Assembly: GCA_027083135.1 (NCBI GenBank)
Contig: JALWQH010000043.1
Coordinates: forward strand, 1-64,000
Origin: Desulfurococcales archaeon
Lineage (GTDB): Archaea > Thermoproteota > Thermoprotei_A > Sulfolobales > WAQK01
Direction of reading: 5' to 3'
Length of the DNA stretch: 64,000 bases
The translations under genes were made by a program, and so were the position numbers. The notes beneath the pieces were generated by a model. That model had not been told where the DNA came from. It did not search any database and saw nothing but the letters and a program-made list of their open reading frames with translations. This document shows, piece after piece, positions 45,997-55,181 of this stretch (positions are counted from its first letter, which is position 1; every line of letters starts with the position of its first letter).

Positions 45997-48303
45997 CTAA
46001 ATATCGCATTTTGGGCATCCCCCCGAATACTCCTCCACCGCCGCGTGGAATTCCCTCTCAGATATTCTTACTGTGCGGGGCCTTATGGCGTCTCCATGCC
46101 TCACCCTACGATGCCTGCCCTCAAGGAATTCCTCCAGCCTCTCCCCGGGCACCAGTACTTGATCCTCCCTGCTCTTGTCTCTGTATACTGTTATTCCCTT
46201 GCATCCGAGCCTCCATGCAAGCATGTACACCCTCCACACGGTTTCAGGAGGCTCATCACTCCTCAAATTAACAGTCTTAGACACTGCGTTGTCCGTCCAC
46301 CTCTGGAAGACTGCCTGCATGCGGACATGGTATTCAGGGCTTATTTCAAGCGCTGTTCTGAGACTACTCCTCAGCTCTCCTGGTATTTCCTCCAGTTCTT
46401 CCACGCCTCCCTTCTCAGCTATCCGCAGTACTAGCTCCCTTGATCTAAGCCCCCTCTCCAACAGTATTTTTGACAGGTGCTTGTTAACCTCTATGAATCT
46501 GCCTATGGTTGACAGCCTTATGTAGGCTAGCGAGTAGAACGGCTCTATGCTGCTTGAAGCCCCTGCAATTATGCTTATGCTGCCCGTGGGGGCTATGGTT
46601 GTCACCGTGGCGTTCCTTATGCCTTTAACCCTCATCTCCCTCCTAATGTTGCTCCAGTCTACTGGAGGCCTCTCCTCCACCAGCCTCTTTACCTTCCCTG
46701 AAACCCTTCCTTCATCGTATATCATGTTTGCAGGAACCTGTGGCTCAAAGTTAAGCCACCCATCCTTATGCCTGCTCTCCCAGAATGCTGGGTAGGGTCC
46801 CCTCTCCTCCGCAAGCCTTATGCTCTCGATCTTCCCATTATAGGCTATCCACTCCATCACCTTGTCTGCAAGGAATAATGCATCATCGCTATCGTATCTC
46901 ACCTTAAGCTCTGCGAGCATGTCTGCTAAACCCATCACGCCTAACCCGATCTTCCTGGTACGCTTAACAGCATGCTCTATTCTCGGGTCAGGGTACCTCG
47001 CTACATCTATAACGTCGTCAAGGAATCTTACAGCTACCCTAACATCGCTTGCAAGGGCCTCCCAGTCCACGTGTTCACCATTCACAACGTATTTCCCGAG
47101 GTTTATGCTGCCCAGGTTGCATGCCTCCCAGCCGAGCAGCGGGGTTTCGCCGCAGGGGTTTGTAGCCCTTATGAGCCCGAGGCTCGGAGTAGGGTTGTGG
47201 TCATTAACAGTGTCTATGAATACTAGGCCTGGATCACCCGACCTCCAGGCGCATCTCACTATCTTCTCAAACACGTGTGCCGCGTCTACTAGTCTTTCAG
47301 CACTGCAGGTTTCCGCCACGCCCAGTATATCCCTTGAGTCGAGGATGACTGGGCACTTATGGGGGTTTATGAGGGGCCATTTCTCCTTGTTTTCCACCGC
47401 CTTCATGAATTGATCGTAGACTGCGACACTAATATTGAAGTTCTGGAACCTGGGCTTATCCGAGCACTTAGACTCTATGAACTCCTCCACGTCTGGATGC
47501 CATGCATGCAGTATGCCCATCATGGCTCCACGCCTCTTACCCCCGGACTTCAGGACGCTGGCCGCAGTATCGAAGATCTCCATGAATGATACGGGGCCGC
47601 TTGAAAAACCACCTACGCCTGCAATGTATTCTCCCCTAGGCCTAAGCTCACTGAAATCGAAGCCTACTCCCGCGCCGGTCCGCTGAATCCGTGCTGATAC
47701 TCTGGCAGCATCGAAGATGGCGTCGGTGTCATCATGCACGGGTACTACGAAGCATGCAGCCAGCTGCGGCATGCTTGTATCAGAGTTCATCATGGTGGGC
47801 GAGTTGGGTAGAAACCTCAGCTCAGACATGAGTTTATAGAATCTCTCCTCCCACTCCTCAGCCTCCCTCATACTGGCGCCATGCATTAGTTCGGCCTTAG
47901 CGATAAACCTTGCAACTCTTCTAAACATGTGGGAGGGGGTTTCGGTGATCCTGCCCTGATGGTCTCTTAGAAGATACCTTGCATAGAGTAGTCTGAGGCC
48001 CTGATACCCTATTCTACGCTCCTCTTCAACTATGCTCTCAGGGTTTAGGCCTGCTTCAAGGTAGATGCGTCTTAGGAGAAACTCCCTGGCAGCCTCCAGC
48101 CACCTGGGATCATCGAGGCTTCTTGAAGCCATCGCATGCTCCAATGCGTCTCCCAGTTCTCCAGGGCTCTTGGCCTTCCCCTCAGCTTCCCTTAGAATCC
48201 CACTGGGATCAGCTTCTAAGCCTGCATAGCCTAGAGCCTCCTCCACCAGCCTCAAATACTCTTCGCGGCTCAGTGTGCGCTGAAAATACTTTTCCCGAGG
48301 CAT
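45997..48303 (-). CDS. nrdJ: Adenosylcobalamin-dependent (class II) ribonucleoside-diphosphate reductase
   Basis: A 768-residue class II reductase. Motifs: AACFVVPVHDDTDAIFDAA with the first redox cysteine, GAGVGFDFSELRP, NPCGETPLLGWEACNLGSINLG with the thiyl-radical cysteine and catalytic glutamate, TIAPTGSISIIAGASSSIEP, and the C-terminal cysteine pair in CPKCDI for re-reduction. It needs no separate radical subunit but requires B12. ATG 48303. It lies 47 bases downstream of pyrI on the same strand, with a perfect inverted repeat between. Confidence 0.95.
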   Translation of the reverse strand: MPREKYFQRTLSREEYLRLVEEALGYAGLEADPSGILREAEGKAKSPGELGDALEHAMASRSLDDPRWLEAAREFLLRRIYLEAGLNPESIVEEERRIGYQGLRLLYARYLLRDHQGRITETPSHMFRRVARFIAKAELMHGASMREAEEWEERFYKLMSELRFLPNSPTMMNSDTSMPQLAACFVVPVHDDTDAIFDAARVSARIQRTGAGVGFDFSELRPRGEYIAGVGGFSSGPVSFMEIFDTAASVLKSGGKRRGAMMGILHAWHPDVEEFIESKCSDKPRFQNFNISVAVYDQFMKAVENKEKWPLINPHKCPVILDSRDILGVAETCSAERLVDAAHVFEKIVRCAWRSGDPGLVFIDTVNDHNPTPSLGLIRATNPCGETPLLGWEACNLGSINLGKYVVNGEHVDWEALASDVRVAVRFLDDVIDVARYPDPRIEHAVKRTRKIGLGVMGLADMLAELKVRYDSDDALFLADKVMEWIAYNGKIESIRLAEERGPYPAFWESRHKDGWLNFEPQVPANMIYDEGRVSGKVKRLVEERPPVDWSNIRREMRVKGIRNATVTTIAPTGSISIIAGASSSIEPFYSLAYIRLSTIGRFIEVNKHLSKILLERGLRSRELVLRIAEKGGVEELEEIPGELRSSLRTALEISPEYHVRMQAVFQRWTDNAVSKTVNLRSDEPPETVWRVYMLAWRLGCKGITVYRDKSREDQVLVPGERLEEFLEGRHRRVRHGDAIRPRTVRISEREFHAAVEEYSGGCPKCDI

Positions 48304-48312
48304 GGGGCTCCG

Positions 48313-48337
48313 CCAATAATATGTGAACTATTATTGG
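48313..48337. promoter_or_regulatory. Perfect 9-bp inverted repeat upstream of ribonucleotide reductase
   Basis: CCAATAATA (48313-48321), seven-base spacer TGTGAAC, then TATTATTGG (48329-48337). It lies 10 to 34 bases before the nrdJ start codon and 14 bases after the pyrI stop. It may be an operator over the nrdJ transcription start, or less likely a terminator, since no T-tract follows. It does not clearly match the bacterial NrdR box. Confidence 0.5.
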
Positions 48338-48350
48338 AGGCTAATTAATG

Positions 48351-48794
48351 CTAGCTGTGATCAGCTTCCACCCTCAATGATGCGGCCAGCATTCTCCTCA
48401 GATCGTCCCTCATGATCAGTGTTCCACAATACACGCATTGCATTGCTACTCTACCCTCCATAACCAGTACACGGAACCTCCTGGCAGCCTTCTCCCTAGG
48501 CTGGTTGGTTATACATGTGGGATTAGGGCATGGTGCAAGCCCCTCAATCTCTCCTGGCAGGTTCTCCGCCACTCTCTCATAAGCGTTGCTCCCAGCCCTC
48601 CTTAGAATGATCCCGGGGTTCAGAACTGCTGCAGAGGCTAATAGGCTGCCTCCAGGCTTGTCCTGGAGGACTAGATAGTAGCCGTCATCCATGAATACGA
48701 CTTGTGCGCCATTGGCTGCGAATGCTAGTAGAAGGGCATCCCTGTATTCTAGGGGTCCTAGTAGGAAGCCTTCCTCAACCCTAATGCTTGTCAC
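48351..48794 (-). CDS. pyrI: Aspartate carbamoyltransferase regulatory chain, divergent N-terminal domain
   Basis: A 147-residue PyrI. The C-terminal zinc domain that contacts PyrB is intact: C89, C94 ([10 protein letters not shown]), C120, C123 (CVYCGTLI). The N-terminal allosteric domain is not typical: it is about 20 residues shorter than in E. coli and lacks the VIDHIPAG block that binds CTP and ATP. It may thus tune assembly without nucleotide control. GTG start at 48794 overlaps the pyrB stop by GTGA. Confidence 0.88.
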   Translation of the reverse strand: MTSIRVEEGFLLGPLEYRDALLLAFAANGAQVVFMDDGYYLVLQDKPGGSLLASAAVLNPGIILRRAGSNAYERVAENLPGEIEGLAPCPNPTCITNQPREKAARRFRVLVMEGRVAMQCVYCGTLIMRDDLRRMLAASLRVEADHS

Positions 48795-49717
48795 GGCTCA
48801 ACCCCCGCTATCAGTGATAGGAGAGCCATTCTTACAGGTATGCCGTTGGCCGCCTGCTGGAAGTATGCAGCATACCTTGTTTCATCCAACCTCTGATCAA
48901 TTTCATCGACTCTTGGGAGAGGGTGCAGTACTATTAGGTCTCTACCACTGTTTTCAGCGAGTTCGAGCGTCATCTTGTATGAGCCTTTAACCTCCTCGTA
49001 TTCTCTCAGGCTTCTAAACCTCTCCTTCTGTACCCTCGTCATATATACTATATCCACATCGCCTATTACTTCGCTTAAAGACTGCGTCTCAGTATACCTT
49101 ACTCCCCTCTCTCTGAGCACACGTATTACTTCAGGCCTAGCCCTTAGGCTGGGAGGGGATACCAGGTATATTCGCCCAGGCTTAAACATTGTGAGACCGT
49201 ATATGAATGATGAGGCCGCCCTCCCATGCTTCAGATCACCTACCACAGCGTAGTTGAGGTCATCTATGCTTCCCTTAATCCTCTCAACCGTGTATAGGTC
49301 TATCATCGCCTGGGTTGGGTGGTGCTGCCTTCCATCACCGCCATTTATGACTGGATGTCTTGCTATATTTGCTGCCAGCAGGGCTGCCCCCTCATACCTG
49401 TGCCTCAGAACTATGATGTCGGCGTAGGAGTCAAGCATTCTCACAGTATCGCTCAGCGTCTCGCCCTTAGCTATGCTGGTGGATTCAGCGCTGCTGAACC
49501 CTATGGTTGAGGCTCCAAGCCTCTTAGCAGCGGATTCGAAGCTCAGCCTAGTCCTAGTCGAGGGCTCGAAGAATGCTAGGGCAACAATCCAGCCTTCAAG
49601 TATTCTCCCCCTATAGCCCTCCATACGCCTCGCAGTTGAGAATAACTCCTCAAGCTCCTCTCTACTGAGGTCAAGTATGGATATTATATCCCTACCCTTA
49701 AGCAAACCGCCCTCCAT
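48791..49717 (-). CDS. pyrB: Aspartate carbamoyltransferase catalytic chain
   Basis: The first committed enzyme of pyrimidine synthesis, making carbamoyl-aspartate; about 308 residues. Motifs: the carbamoyl-phosphate site [26 protein letters not shown], and [12 protein letters not shown] 49717 ([13 protein letters not shown]) is preferred over the in-frame start at 49780: a GGATAAATACC element about 15-30 bases before it fits a promoter for a leaderless transcript, and the extra residues are not conserved. It forms a coupled unit with pyrI. Confidence 0.95.
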   Translation of the reverse strand: MEGGLLKGRDIISILDLSREELEELFSTARRMEGYRGRILEGWIVALAFFEPSTRTRLSFESAAKRLGASTIGFSSAESTSIAKGETLSDTVRMLDSYADIIVLRHRYEGAALLAANIARHPVINGGDGRQHHPTQAMIDLYTVERIKGSIDDLNYAVVGDLKHGRAASSFIYGLTMFKPGRIYLVSPPSLRARPEVIRVLRERGVRYTETQSLSEVIGDVDIVYMTRVQKERFRSLREYEEVKGSYKMTLELAENSGRDLIVLHPLPRVDEIDQRLDETRYAAYFQQAANGIPVRMALLSLIAGVEP

Positions 49718-49810
49718 ATGATGGGATCTAAGGGTATTTATCCTATACGCTTGCGGCATTCCTTTTAGGCGGTGGCGCATAATCTATGGTGGCCTTAAAG
49801 GTGAATATTG

Positions 49811-51643
49811 ATGGGCGGACTATTCGCAGCATCCACTATTAGGGGGGTTGATGCAGCACCCATAATAGTGGAGGGTATTAGGCGCCAATACTTTAGGGGA
49901 GGAGACTGTGCAGGCATAGCTGTCCTCAAGGACTCTCAGCTCATAGTCAGGAAGGATAGTGGCAGTGTTGATGAAGTTGAATCTAGGCTTAGCTTAAGCA
50001 ATCTTCCAGGAACCATGGGCATAGGGCACACTAGGTTCTCAACTCACGGCAGGCCTCACAGGGAGAACGCACACCCACACCTGGACTGCAAGGGCAGGAT
50101 AGCCGTGGTTGGTGATGGAGCCATATCGAACTATGAGGAGCTGAGGGATAGCCTCATGGTGTCGGGGCATAGAATAATATCTAGGTGTGACTTCGAGGTA
50201 GTGCCTCACCTCCTTGAATCCAGGCGTTCGGAAGCATCCCTCATAGACTCGCTGGCAGATGCTGTTAGAATGCTGGACGGCTTCTACTCCATGATAATCC
50301 TCGACGCCGATGCAGAGATGATGGCGGCATACTCCAATATGCAGCCCCTATATGTAGGGATAGGGGGTAAGGGAGTATACGTGTCTTCAACTAGGACCGC
50401 TCTCCACGGATACGCGGGCAAGGTGGCTGAGATTCCAGGCGGGGTTCTAATAGTGGTTTCAGGCTCTAGGCGGGTGGAGTTCTATAGGCTTCCAAGCCTC
50501 GAGCCCTTTGAAGCCGAGTTTAAGCTCCTGAGCATTGATCCCAGCCTGCTGGCGAAGGACGGCTATCCTCACCACATGTTAAGGGAGATCTACGAGATAC
50601 CGTATGCTCTCTTCAGAACGCTTGCAACCATTCAGAGAAAATACTTGTCTCTGGCTGCAAAGCTTATACGCGAGTCCCGCCGCCTATACGTTGTTGCTGA
50701 TGGGACAAGCCTTCACGCAGGATTCGTGAGCAACTACTACCTGGTAGACCTGACTGGGCTGAGCGCCCTCCCAGTAAGCGCCGCCGAGTTCCCCCTATAC
50801 CATGCCTCCAACGTAGGCCCTGGAGACATAGTTATAGCTATATCCCAGTCCGGCGAGACAGGCGACGTCATAAACAGCGTGTACGAGGCTAAGCTGCGTG
50901 GCGCCACTATTCTAGGGATAACTAATCATGTTGGCTCAAGGCTTGCCAGGCTTTCAAACCTATTCTTACCGATGGGTGCGGGGCCCGAGCTAGCTGTCCC
51001 GGCAACCAAGACCTTTACTTCAAGCCTCCTCGTACTGTATCTCATAGCGCTAAGCGCAGCCGAGGATTCCGGCAGGCTTAGGCCCTCAGAGGTGAGGGAG
51101 AGGATAGCAGGGATCAAGGGGTTTGCAGGCAGGCTTCACTCCGAGATGAGTAGGATGGACTCCTCGGCAGCCAAGGCGGCGGAGCACATAGCTGGGTGTA
51201 GAAGCGGCTACGTAGTGTCGAGGGGAATATCGTATCCTATAGCTATGGAGGGGGCATTGAAGCTGAAGGAAGCCGCATATGTTCACGCTGAGGGGATGGA
51301 GGCAGGTGAGTTTAAGCACGGCCCCATAGTCCTCCTAGACGAAGGATTCTTCACAGTATTCATAACACCCGTGGAGCGCCAGGCAGCGGAGGCGACCTAC
51401 CCGCTCATAGAATCCGCTGTTGAGAAGAAGGCTACTGTGACAATAGTTGGCTTTGAAGGTGATCCACGCCTAGATGAACTGGGCTCTCAAGCACTAGTGA
51501 TAAAGGCCCCGCGGACTGATAGGCATCTAGCCCCCATAGCGCTGACAGTGCCCCTACAATACCTTGCCTACAGGCTGGGTGTAGCCAAGAACCTGGATGT
51601 AGATAAGCCGAGGTATCTTACAAAAGCTGTTACAATGGGGTGA
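49811..51643 (+). CDS. GlmS-like protein: intact sugar isomerase domains, glutaminase domain lacking catalytic cysteine
   Basis: A 610-residue homologue of glucosamine-6-phosphate synthase. The N-terminal glutaminase fold is recognisable (GIGHTRFSTHGRPHRENAHPH, AISNYEELRD), but the conserved MCGI start reads MGGL, so the N-terminal nucleophile cysteine is replaced by glycine; the oxyanion-hole HNGxIxNY reads GDGAISNY. The two SIS domains are well kept (ISQSGETGDVINSV, EGMEAGEFKHGPI, and final KAVT with the active lysine). It probably uses free ammonia or runs as a GlcN-6-phosphate deaminase/isomerase. ATG 49811 has AAAGGTGA upstream; no start that would restore Cys is visible. Confidence 0.85.
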   Translation: MGGLFAASTIRGVDAAPIIVEGIRRQYFRGGDCAGIAVLKDSQLIVRKDSGSVDEVESRLSLSNLPGTMGIGHTRFSTHGRPHRENAHPHLDCKGRIAVVGDGAISNYEELRDSLMVSGHRIISRCDFEVVPHLLESRRSEASLIDSLADAVRMLDGFYSMIILDADAEMMAAYSNMQPLYVGIGGKGVYVSSTRTALHGYAGKVAEIPGGVLIVVSGSRRVEFYRLPSLEPFEAEFKLLSIDPSLLAKDGYPHHMLREIYEIPYALFRTLATIQRKYLSLAAKLIRESRRLYVVADGTSLHAGFVSNYYLVDLTGLSALPVSAAEFPLYHASNVGPGDIVIAISQSGETGDVINSVYEAKLRGATILGITNHVGSRLARLSNLFLPMGAGPELAVPATKTFTSSLLVLYLIALSAAEDSGRLRPSEVRERIAGIKGFAGRLHSEMSRMDSSAAKAAEHIAGCRSGYVVSRGISYPIAMEGALKLKEAAYVHAEGMEAGEFKHGPIVLLDEGFFTVFITPVERQAAEATYPLIESAVEKKATVTIVGFEGDPRLDELGSQALVIKAPRTDRHLAPIALTVPLQYLAYRLGVAKNLDVDKPRYLTKAVTMG

Positions 51644-51649
51644 AGAGCT

Positions 51650-52906
51650 GTGCAGGGCTTCAAAAGAGTGTATGATGAGCTTTACGGTTTTATTAGGCTT
51701 GGAGGCGTTGTTTTGGGGGTTGTTGATACTCCTGTTTTCCAGAGGCTCCGCAGGGTTAGGCAGCTCTCAGCCGCATACCTCGTATACCCCGGAGCAACCC
51801 ACACGAGATTCAGCCACAGCCTAGGCACCATGCACCTAATGAACAAGCTTACCTCAAGGCTTGTCCAGGAGGGCTATATTCCACGGGATGAAGCCGAGGC
51901 GCTCAGCCTTGCAGCACTCCTCTACAATATTGGTGTCTTCCCCTTCGCCCACTCCCTCGAAAGCCTTTACCTGGAGATGGATAAGGAGCTTGACAACAAG
52001 TATCTCGCCTCCCTCATACTGGAGAAAACGGAGATCAGGGATGTGCTCTCAGACTGGGGCTACACTCCCAGCGAGATCATAGGGCTAATCAAAGGCGAGG
52101 GGAAAACCAGGTACTCCGTGCTTCTACGCGGAGACCTTGACGTCAGGAAGCTCGACTATCTTAGAAGAGACACTCTTCACACAGGAGTGGCTTATGGGAT
52201 GATAGATGTTGACAGGCTTCTTGAAACCATAAGCCTCGACGAGAACGGCGACATGGTTGTAGATATAAAGGGGCTGAGAGCGGTTGAGAACTTCTACGTG
52301 GCCAGGCTGCACATGTATCAGTCAGTATACTATCATAAGACCATAATAGGCTACGAGCTTCTCCTCCGCCTCATATATAGGAGGCTCATGGAGGAGCTGC
52401 CTGAAGTGGCTGAGACCCTCTCATCCAGGTGGCTGAGGGAGATAGTTGAGACAGGGGACATAGTGTACTGGGATGATGAGTGGGTTTTCTCAAGGCTCTA
52501 CGTGGCTCTAAGCTCAGAGAGGGTGAGCCGCGACGTTAAGAAGATGATCAGGGATTTCCTGGATAGGAATGGGCCCCGCATACTCGTCGATCTTTCAAGG
52601 CTATCCATGAAGCCTCCCTCCCCCAGCGACTATGAGGAGCTCAGGAATTATCGGGAGAGGCTTGAAGGAGCAGTGCCTGGAGAGTCCATCCACCTCTTTG
52701 CAGACTCCATACCAGTATTCAGGAGGAAGCCCGTATACATTAGGGTTAGAGGGAGGAAGCTGTCAGTGGATTCGAAGGAGCTTGACGCCCTGCCCTTCTA
52801 TCTGCCAAGATACTATAATGTCCTCAGAATATACGTGTCCCCAGATTACAGGGAGCGTGCCAGAGACCTGCTCTTCGGCCCCCAGAAACCTGCCTCACCA
52901 CTATAA
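51650..52906 (+). CDS. HD-fold protein (SAMHD1/YwfO-like) with lost metal ligands
   Basis: A 418-residue protein of the dNTP triphosphohydrolase-like HD group. The frame of the family is clear: PVFQRLRRVRQLSAAYLVYPGATHTRFSHSLG in parts, then FPFAHSLES and LDYLRRDTLHTGVAYG. The key metal ligands are missing: the HD doublet (usually LxHDIG) is Y92-N93 in LLYNIG, and the later aspartate (DxDKxDY or DADRxDY) is R166 in DVRKLDY. Only H56 remains. Hydrolase activity is doubtful; a structural or regulatory role is possible. GTG start at 51650, six bases after the GlmS-like gene, so likely one operon. Confidence 0.75.
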   Translation: MQGFKRVYDELYGFIRLGGVVLGVVDTPVFQRLRRVRQLSAAYLVYPGATHTRFSHSLGTMHLMNKLTSRLVQEGYIPRDEAEALSLAALLYNIGVFPFAHSLESLYLEMDKELDNKYLASLILEKTEIRDVLSDWGYTPSEIIGLIKGEGKTRYSVLLRGDLDVRKLDYLRRDTLHTGVAYGMIDVDRLLETISLDENGDMVVDIKGLRAVENFYVARLHMYQSVYYHKTIIGYELLLRLIYRRLMEELPEVAETLSSRWLREIVETGDIVYWDDEWVFSRLYVALSSERVSRDVKKMIRDFLDRNGPRILVDLSRLSMKPPSPSDYEELRNYRERLEGAVPGESIHLFADSIPVFRRKPVYIRVRGRKLSVDSKELDALPFYLPRYYNVLRIYVSPDYRERARDLLFGPQKPASPL

Positions 52907-52914
52907 CCCCCTAC

Positions 52915-54120
52915 TCATAGCACGAATTTACCCATCACCACCCTTCTACGGGCACCAGTCGCGCCGGGAACATTGTTCGGCACACCGTTAGCAGCCTCGT
53001 GGCCCAGTATAGCTATGCCGAGCGCCTCCTTCGCCTTGCTGTCTATACCGTAATCCTCATGGAAGGACAGCCTTATGCCCCTGGACCTAAGCTCCTCCCG
53101 CAGCATTCCCATAAGGGTTTTATTCCTGGCTCCTCCTCCACCAACTATGACTTCGTTGATTCCTACCTTTGGCAGGATATACTTGTCATAATTGTATATT
53201 ATGCTTTTAACAGTAAACATTGTTACTGTGGCTACTATATCCTCCGGCGATAATCCTCTCCTCCTCCCGGCCTCCACTATTTTTCTGGCTAGCCTTAATC
53301 CGAACTCCTCTCTCCCCGTTGTTTTGGGCGGCGGCATCCTTATGAAGGGATGCTTCATGAGCCACTCAAGCAGGACTTCATCCACGCTTCCCTCAGCAGC
53401 CATCTCCCCGTTAACATCTATCCTCCTCTCCCCTCTGGTTAGGATTGATACTACGCCGTCTATCAGCATGTTGCCTGGACCCGTGTCGAAGGCGTATACC
53501 TCCTCTATGCTAGGTGTGGGTGGGAGGACTGTTACGTTTGCTATTCCCCCTAGATTCTGTACGGCTCTTCCAGTCTTAGAGGAGAATAATATGTAGTCTA
53601 CATATGCTATTATGGGGGCTCCCTCACCCCCTGCAGCCATGTCTCTGACCCTGAAGTCTCCTACCGTAGGCCTACCTACACGTTCCGCTAGAATACTTAT
53701 CTCGCCTATCTGCAGAGTAGATCTCACGGTTACGCCTGCTATACTTGTAGGTCTGGGGGCATGGTATAGGGTTTGGCCGTGGCTGCTTATAAGATCAATA
53801 TCTCTGGGATCCACTCCAGCCTCCTCTAAAACGCTGAGCAATGCGTCGGCGAATACTTTCCCTACAGCCATGTTCAGCAGGCATGTCATCCTAGTCGAGC
53901 CTCTCTCAGCCGCTCTGAGCAGTGTTCTCCTAAGCTCCTCGGAGTATGGTCTAAGATGATACTTGTAGCCTTTCACCCTGAGCCTCCGTGCAGATCCCTT
54001 CAGCTCTACTAGTACAACGTCCACTCCATCCATACTGGTGCCTGACATGAGGCCTGCAACCATTCTTTGATCACTGCTGAATAAGTCAAGCCATGGGTTC
54101 CTAGACAAACCTCTCTTCAC
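52915..54120 (-). CDS. anmK: Anhydro-N-acetylmuramic acid kinase
   Basis: A 401-residue ASKHA-fold kinase. All AnmK blocks are present: AGLMSGTSMDGVDVVLV, ISSHGQTLYHAP, TLQIGE, GDFRVRDMAAGGEGAPI (catalytic Asp region), NLGGIANVT, FDTGPGN and VGGGGARNKTLM. In bacteria it converts 1,6-anhydro-MurNAc to MurNAc-6-phosphate during peptidoglycan recycling. Archaea of this type are not known to make peptidoglycan, so the substrate may come from bacterial debris or be a related anhydro-sugar. GTG start at 54120 overlaps the serine hydrolase stop by GTGA, so the two are translationally coupled. Confidence 0.92.
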   Translation of the reverse strand: MKRGLSRNPWLDLFSSDQRMVAGLMSGTSMDGVDVVLVELKGSARRLRVKGYKYHLRPYSEELRRTLLRAAERGSTRMTCLLNMAVGKVFADALLSVLEEAGVDPRDIDLISSHGQTLYHAPRPTSIAGVTVRSTLQIGEISILAERVGRPTVGDFRVRDMAAGGEGAPIIAYVDYILFSSKTGRAVQNLGGIANVTVLPPTPSIEEVYAFDTGPGNMLIDGVVSILTRGERRIDVNGEMAAEGSVDEVLLEWLMKHPFIRMPPPKTTGREEFGLRLARKIVEAGRRRGLSPEDIVATVTMFTVKSIIYNYDKYILPKVGINEVIVGGGGARNKTLMGMLREELRSRGIRLSFHEDYGIDSKAKEALGIAILGHEAANGVPNNVPGATGARRRVVMGKFVL

Positions 54121-55181
54121 CTCAGGGAGGCGAGCACAGCGTTATGTATCCTGGCCCTGGCCTCCGCTATAGGTGTGCCTCTGCCTAGGTGAACCCTATT
54201 GGTCAGCAGCACCACGGCTATGCTGTAGGATGGGTCAACCCACACCGAGGTTCCTGTGAAGCCCGTGTGCCCGAATGCTTTCGGGGAGAAGAGGTCGCCT
54301 GCATGCCTGTATCCACGCCTATACAATCTCCATCCAAGCCCATAGGTGCAGGGGCCTTCAACCCATGGTGAGAGCATTGTTCTAGCCATGGGTGTTGACA
54401 GCAACCCTCTCCCCTCAAGCGATTCCGCAATGCTCCACGCTATTAGGCCGACCTCCTCGGCTGTTGAGAATAAGCCTGCATGGCCGCTCACCCCATCCAT
54501 AGCGTACGCGTTCTCATCATGCACCTCTCCTCTAATCACTCCTCCCCGCCTAGTGTCACGCTCAGTTGCAGCTATTTTTCCAGAGTATCCTCTGGCTAGG
54601 GGATTATACATGGTTGCCTTGAGGCCTAGAGGGGAGGAGACCATATCGTCGAATAAGGAGTCAAGCCTCTGCCCAGCTATTCTTTCAACCATGGCTGTAG
54701 CTATAATATAGCCTATATCACTGTACACGCATTTGGCTCCAGGCTCACCTACTAGAGGCAGCTTAAACGCCTCTGCGAATACTTCCCTCCTATTCCCAGC
54801 CGCCTTGTATAGGGGTGCCCATGGCGGCAGGCCTGAGGAGTGCGTCAGCAGCATCCATGCCTTCACCTTCTCCTTAACAGGGCTCGGGCCTCCAGGCCCC
54901 CCTGCAAACTCGGGTATAATGCTGGCTACAGGCTGCTGCAGGTCGAGCAGCCCCTCCTCTACCAGCCTAGCAGCCACGGAGGCTAGTGAGAGAGGCTTAG
55001 TCAGCGATGCGAGGTCGAATAATGTGTCAGTGCTCATAGGCTCCTCAGGGCTGAGGGAAGCGTATCCAGCCGACAATAATAGCCTGGCCTCACCCTTATA
55101 TAATACTGCTAGCACCGCTCCAGCATAAGATACACCAACGTATTTTTCAAGTAGTTTTTCGAGGAGCCTCTCCCTAAACAT
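54117..55181 (-). CDS. Class C beta-lactamase-fold serine hydrolase (AmiE/esterase-like)
   Basis: A serine hydrolase of about 354 residues. Catalytic motifs: S59-x-x-K62 (ASLTK), Y153-S154-D155 (CVYSDIGY) and H305-T-G307 (FGHTGFTGTS). The closing VVLLTNRVH resembles bacterial serine hydrolases linked to muropeptide recycling; Bacillus AmiE, an N-acetylmuramyl-L-alanine amidase, belongs to this fold. No signal peptide is seen, so it should act in the cytoplasm. ATG 55181 is preferred over GTG 55193. It is first in a two-gene operon with anmK and divergent from the SIS gene. Substrate unknown; esterase or amidase both possible. Confidence 0.8.
   Translation of the reverse strand: MFRERLLEKLLEKYVGVSYAGAVLAVLYKGEARLLLSAGYASLSPEEPMSTDTLFDLASLTKPLSLASVAARLVEEGLLDLQQPVASIIPEFAGGPGGPSPVKEKVKAWMLLTHSSGLPPWAPLYKAAGNRREVFAEAFKLPLVGEPGAKCVYSDIGYIIATAMVERIAGQRLDSLFDDMVSSPLGLKATMYNPLARGYSGKIAATERDTRRGGVIRGEVHDENAYAMDGVSGHAGLFSTAEEVGLIAWSIAESLEGRGLLSTPMARTMLSPWVEGPCTYGLGWRLYRRGYRHAGDLFSPKAFGHTGFTGTSVWVDPSYSIAVVLLTNRVHLGRGTPIAEARARIHNAVLASLR

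Noticed and set aside
45985-46434. Plus-strand frame over the 3' end of ribonucleotide reductase
   Set aside because: It is antisense to a strongly conserved gene and has Cys, His and Pro-rich composition typical of a shadow frame.
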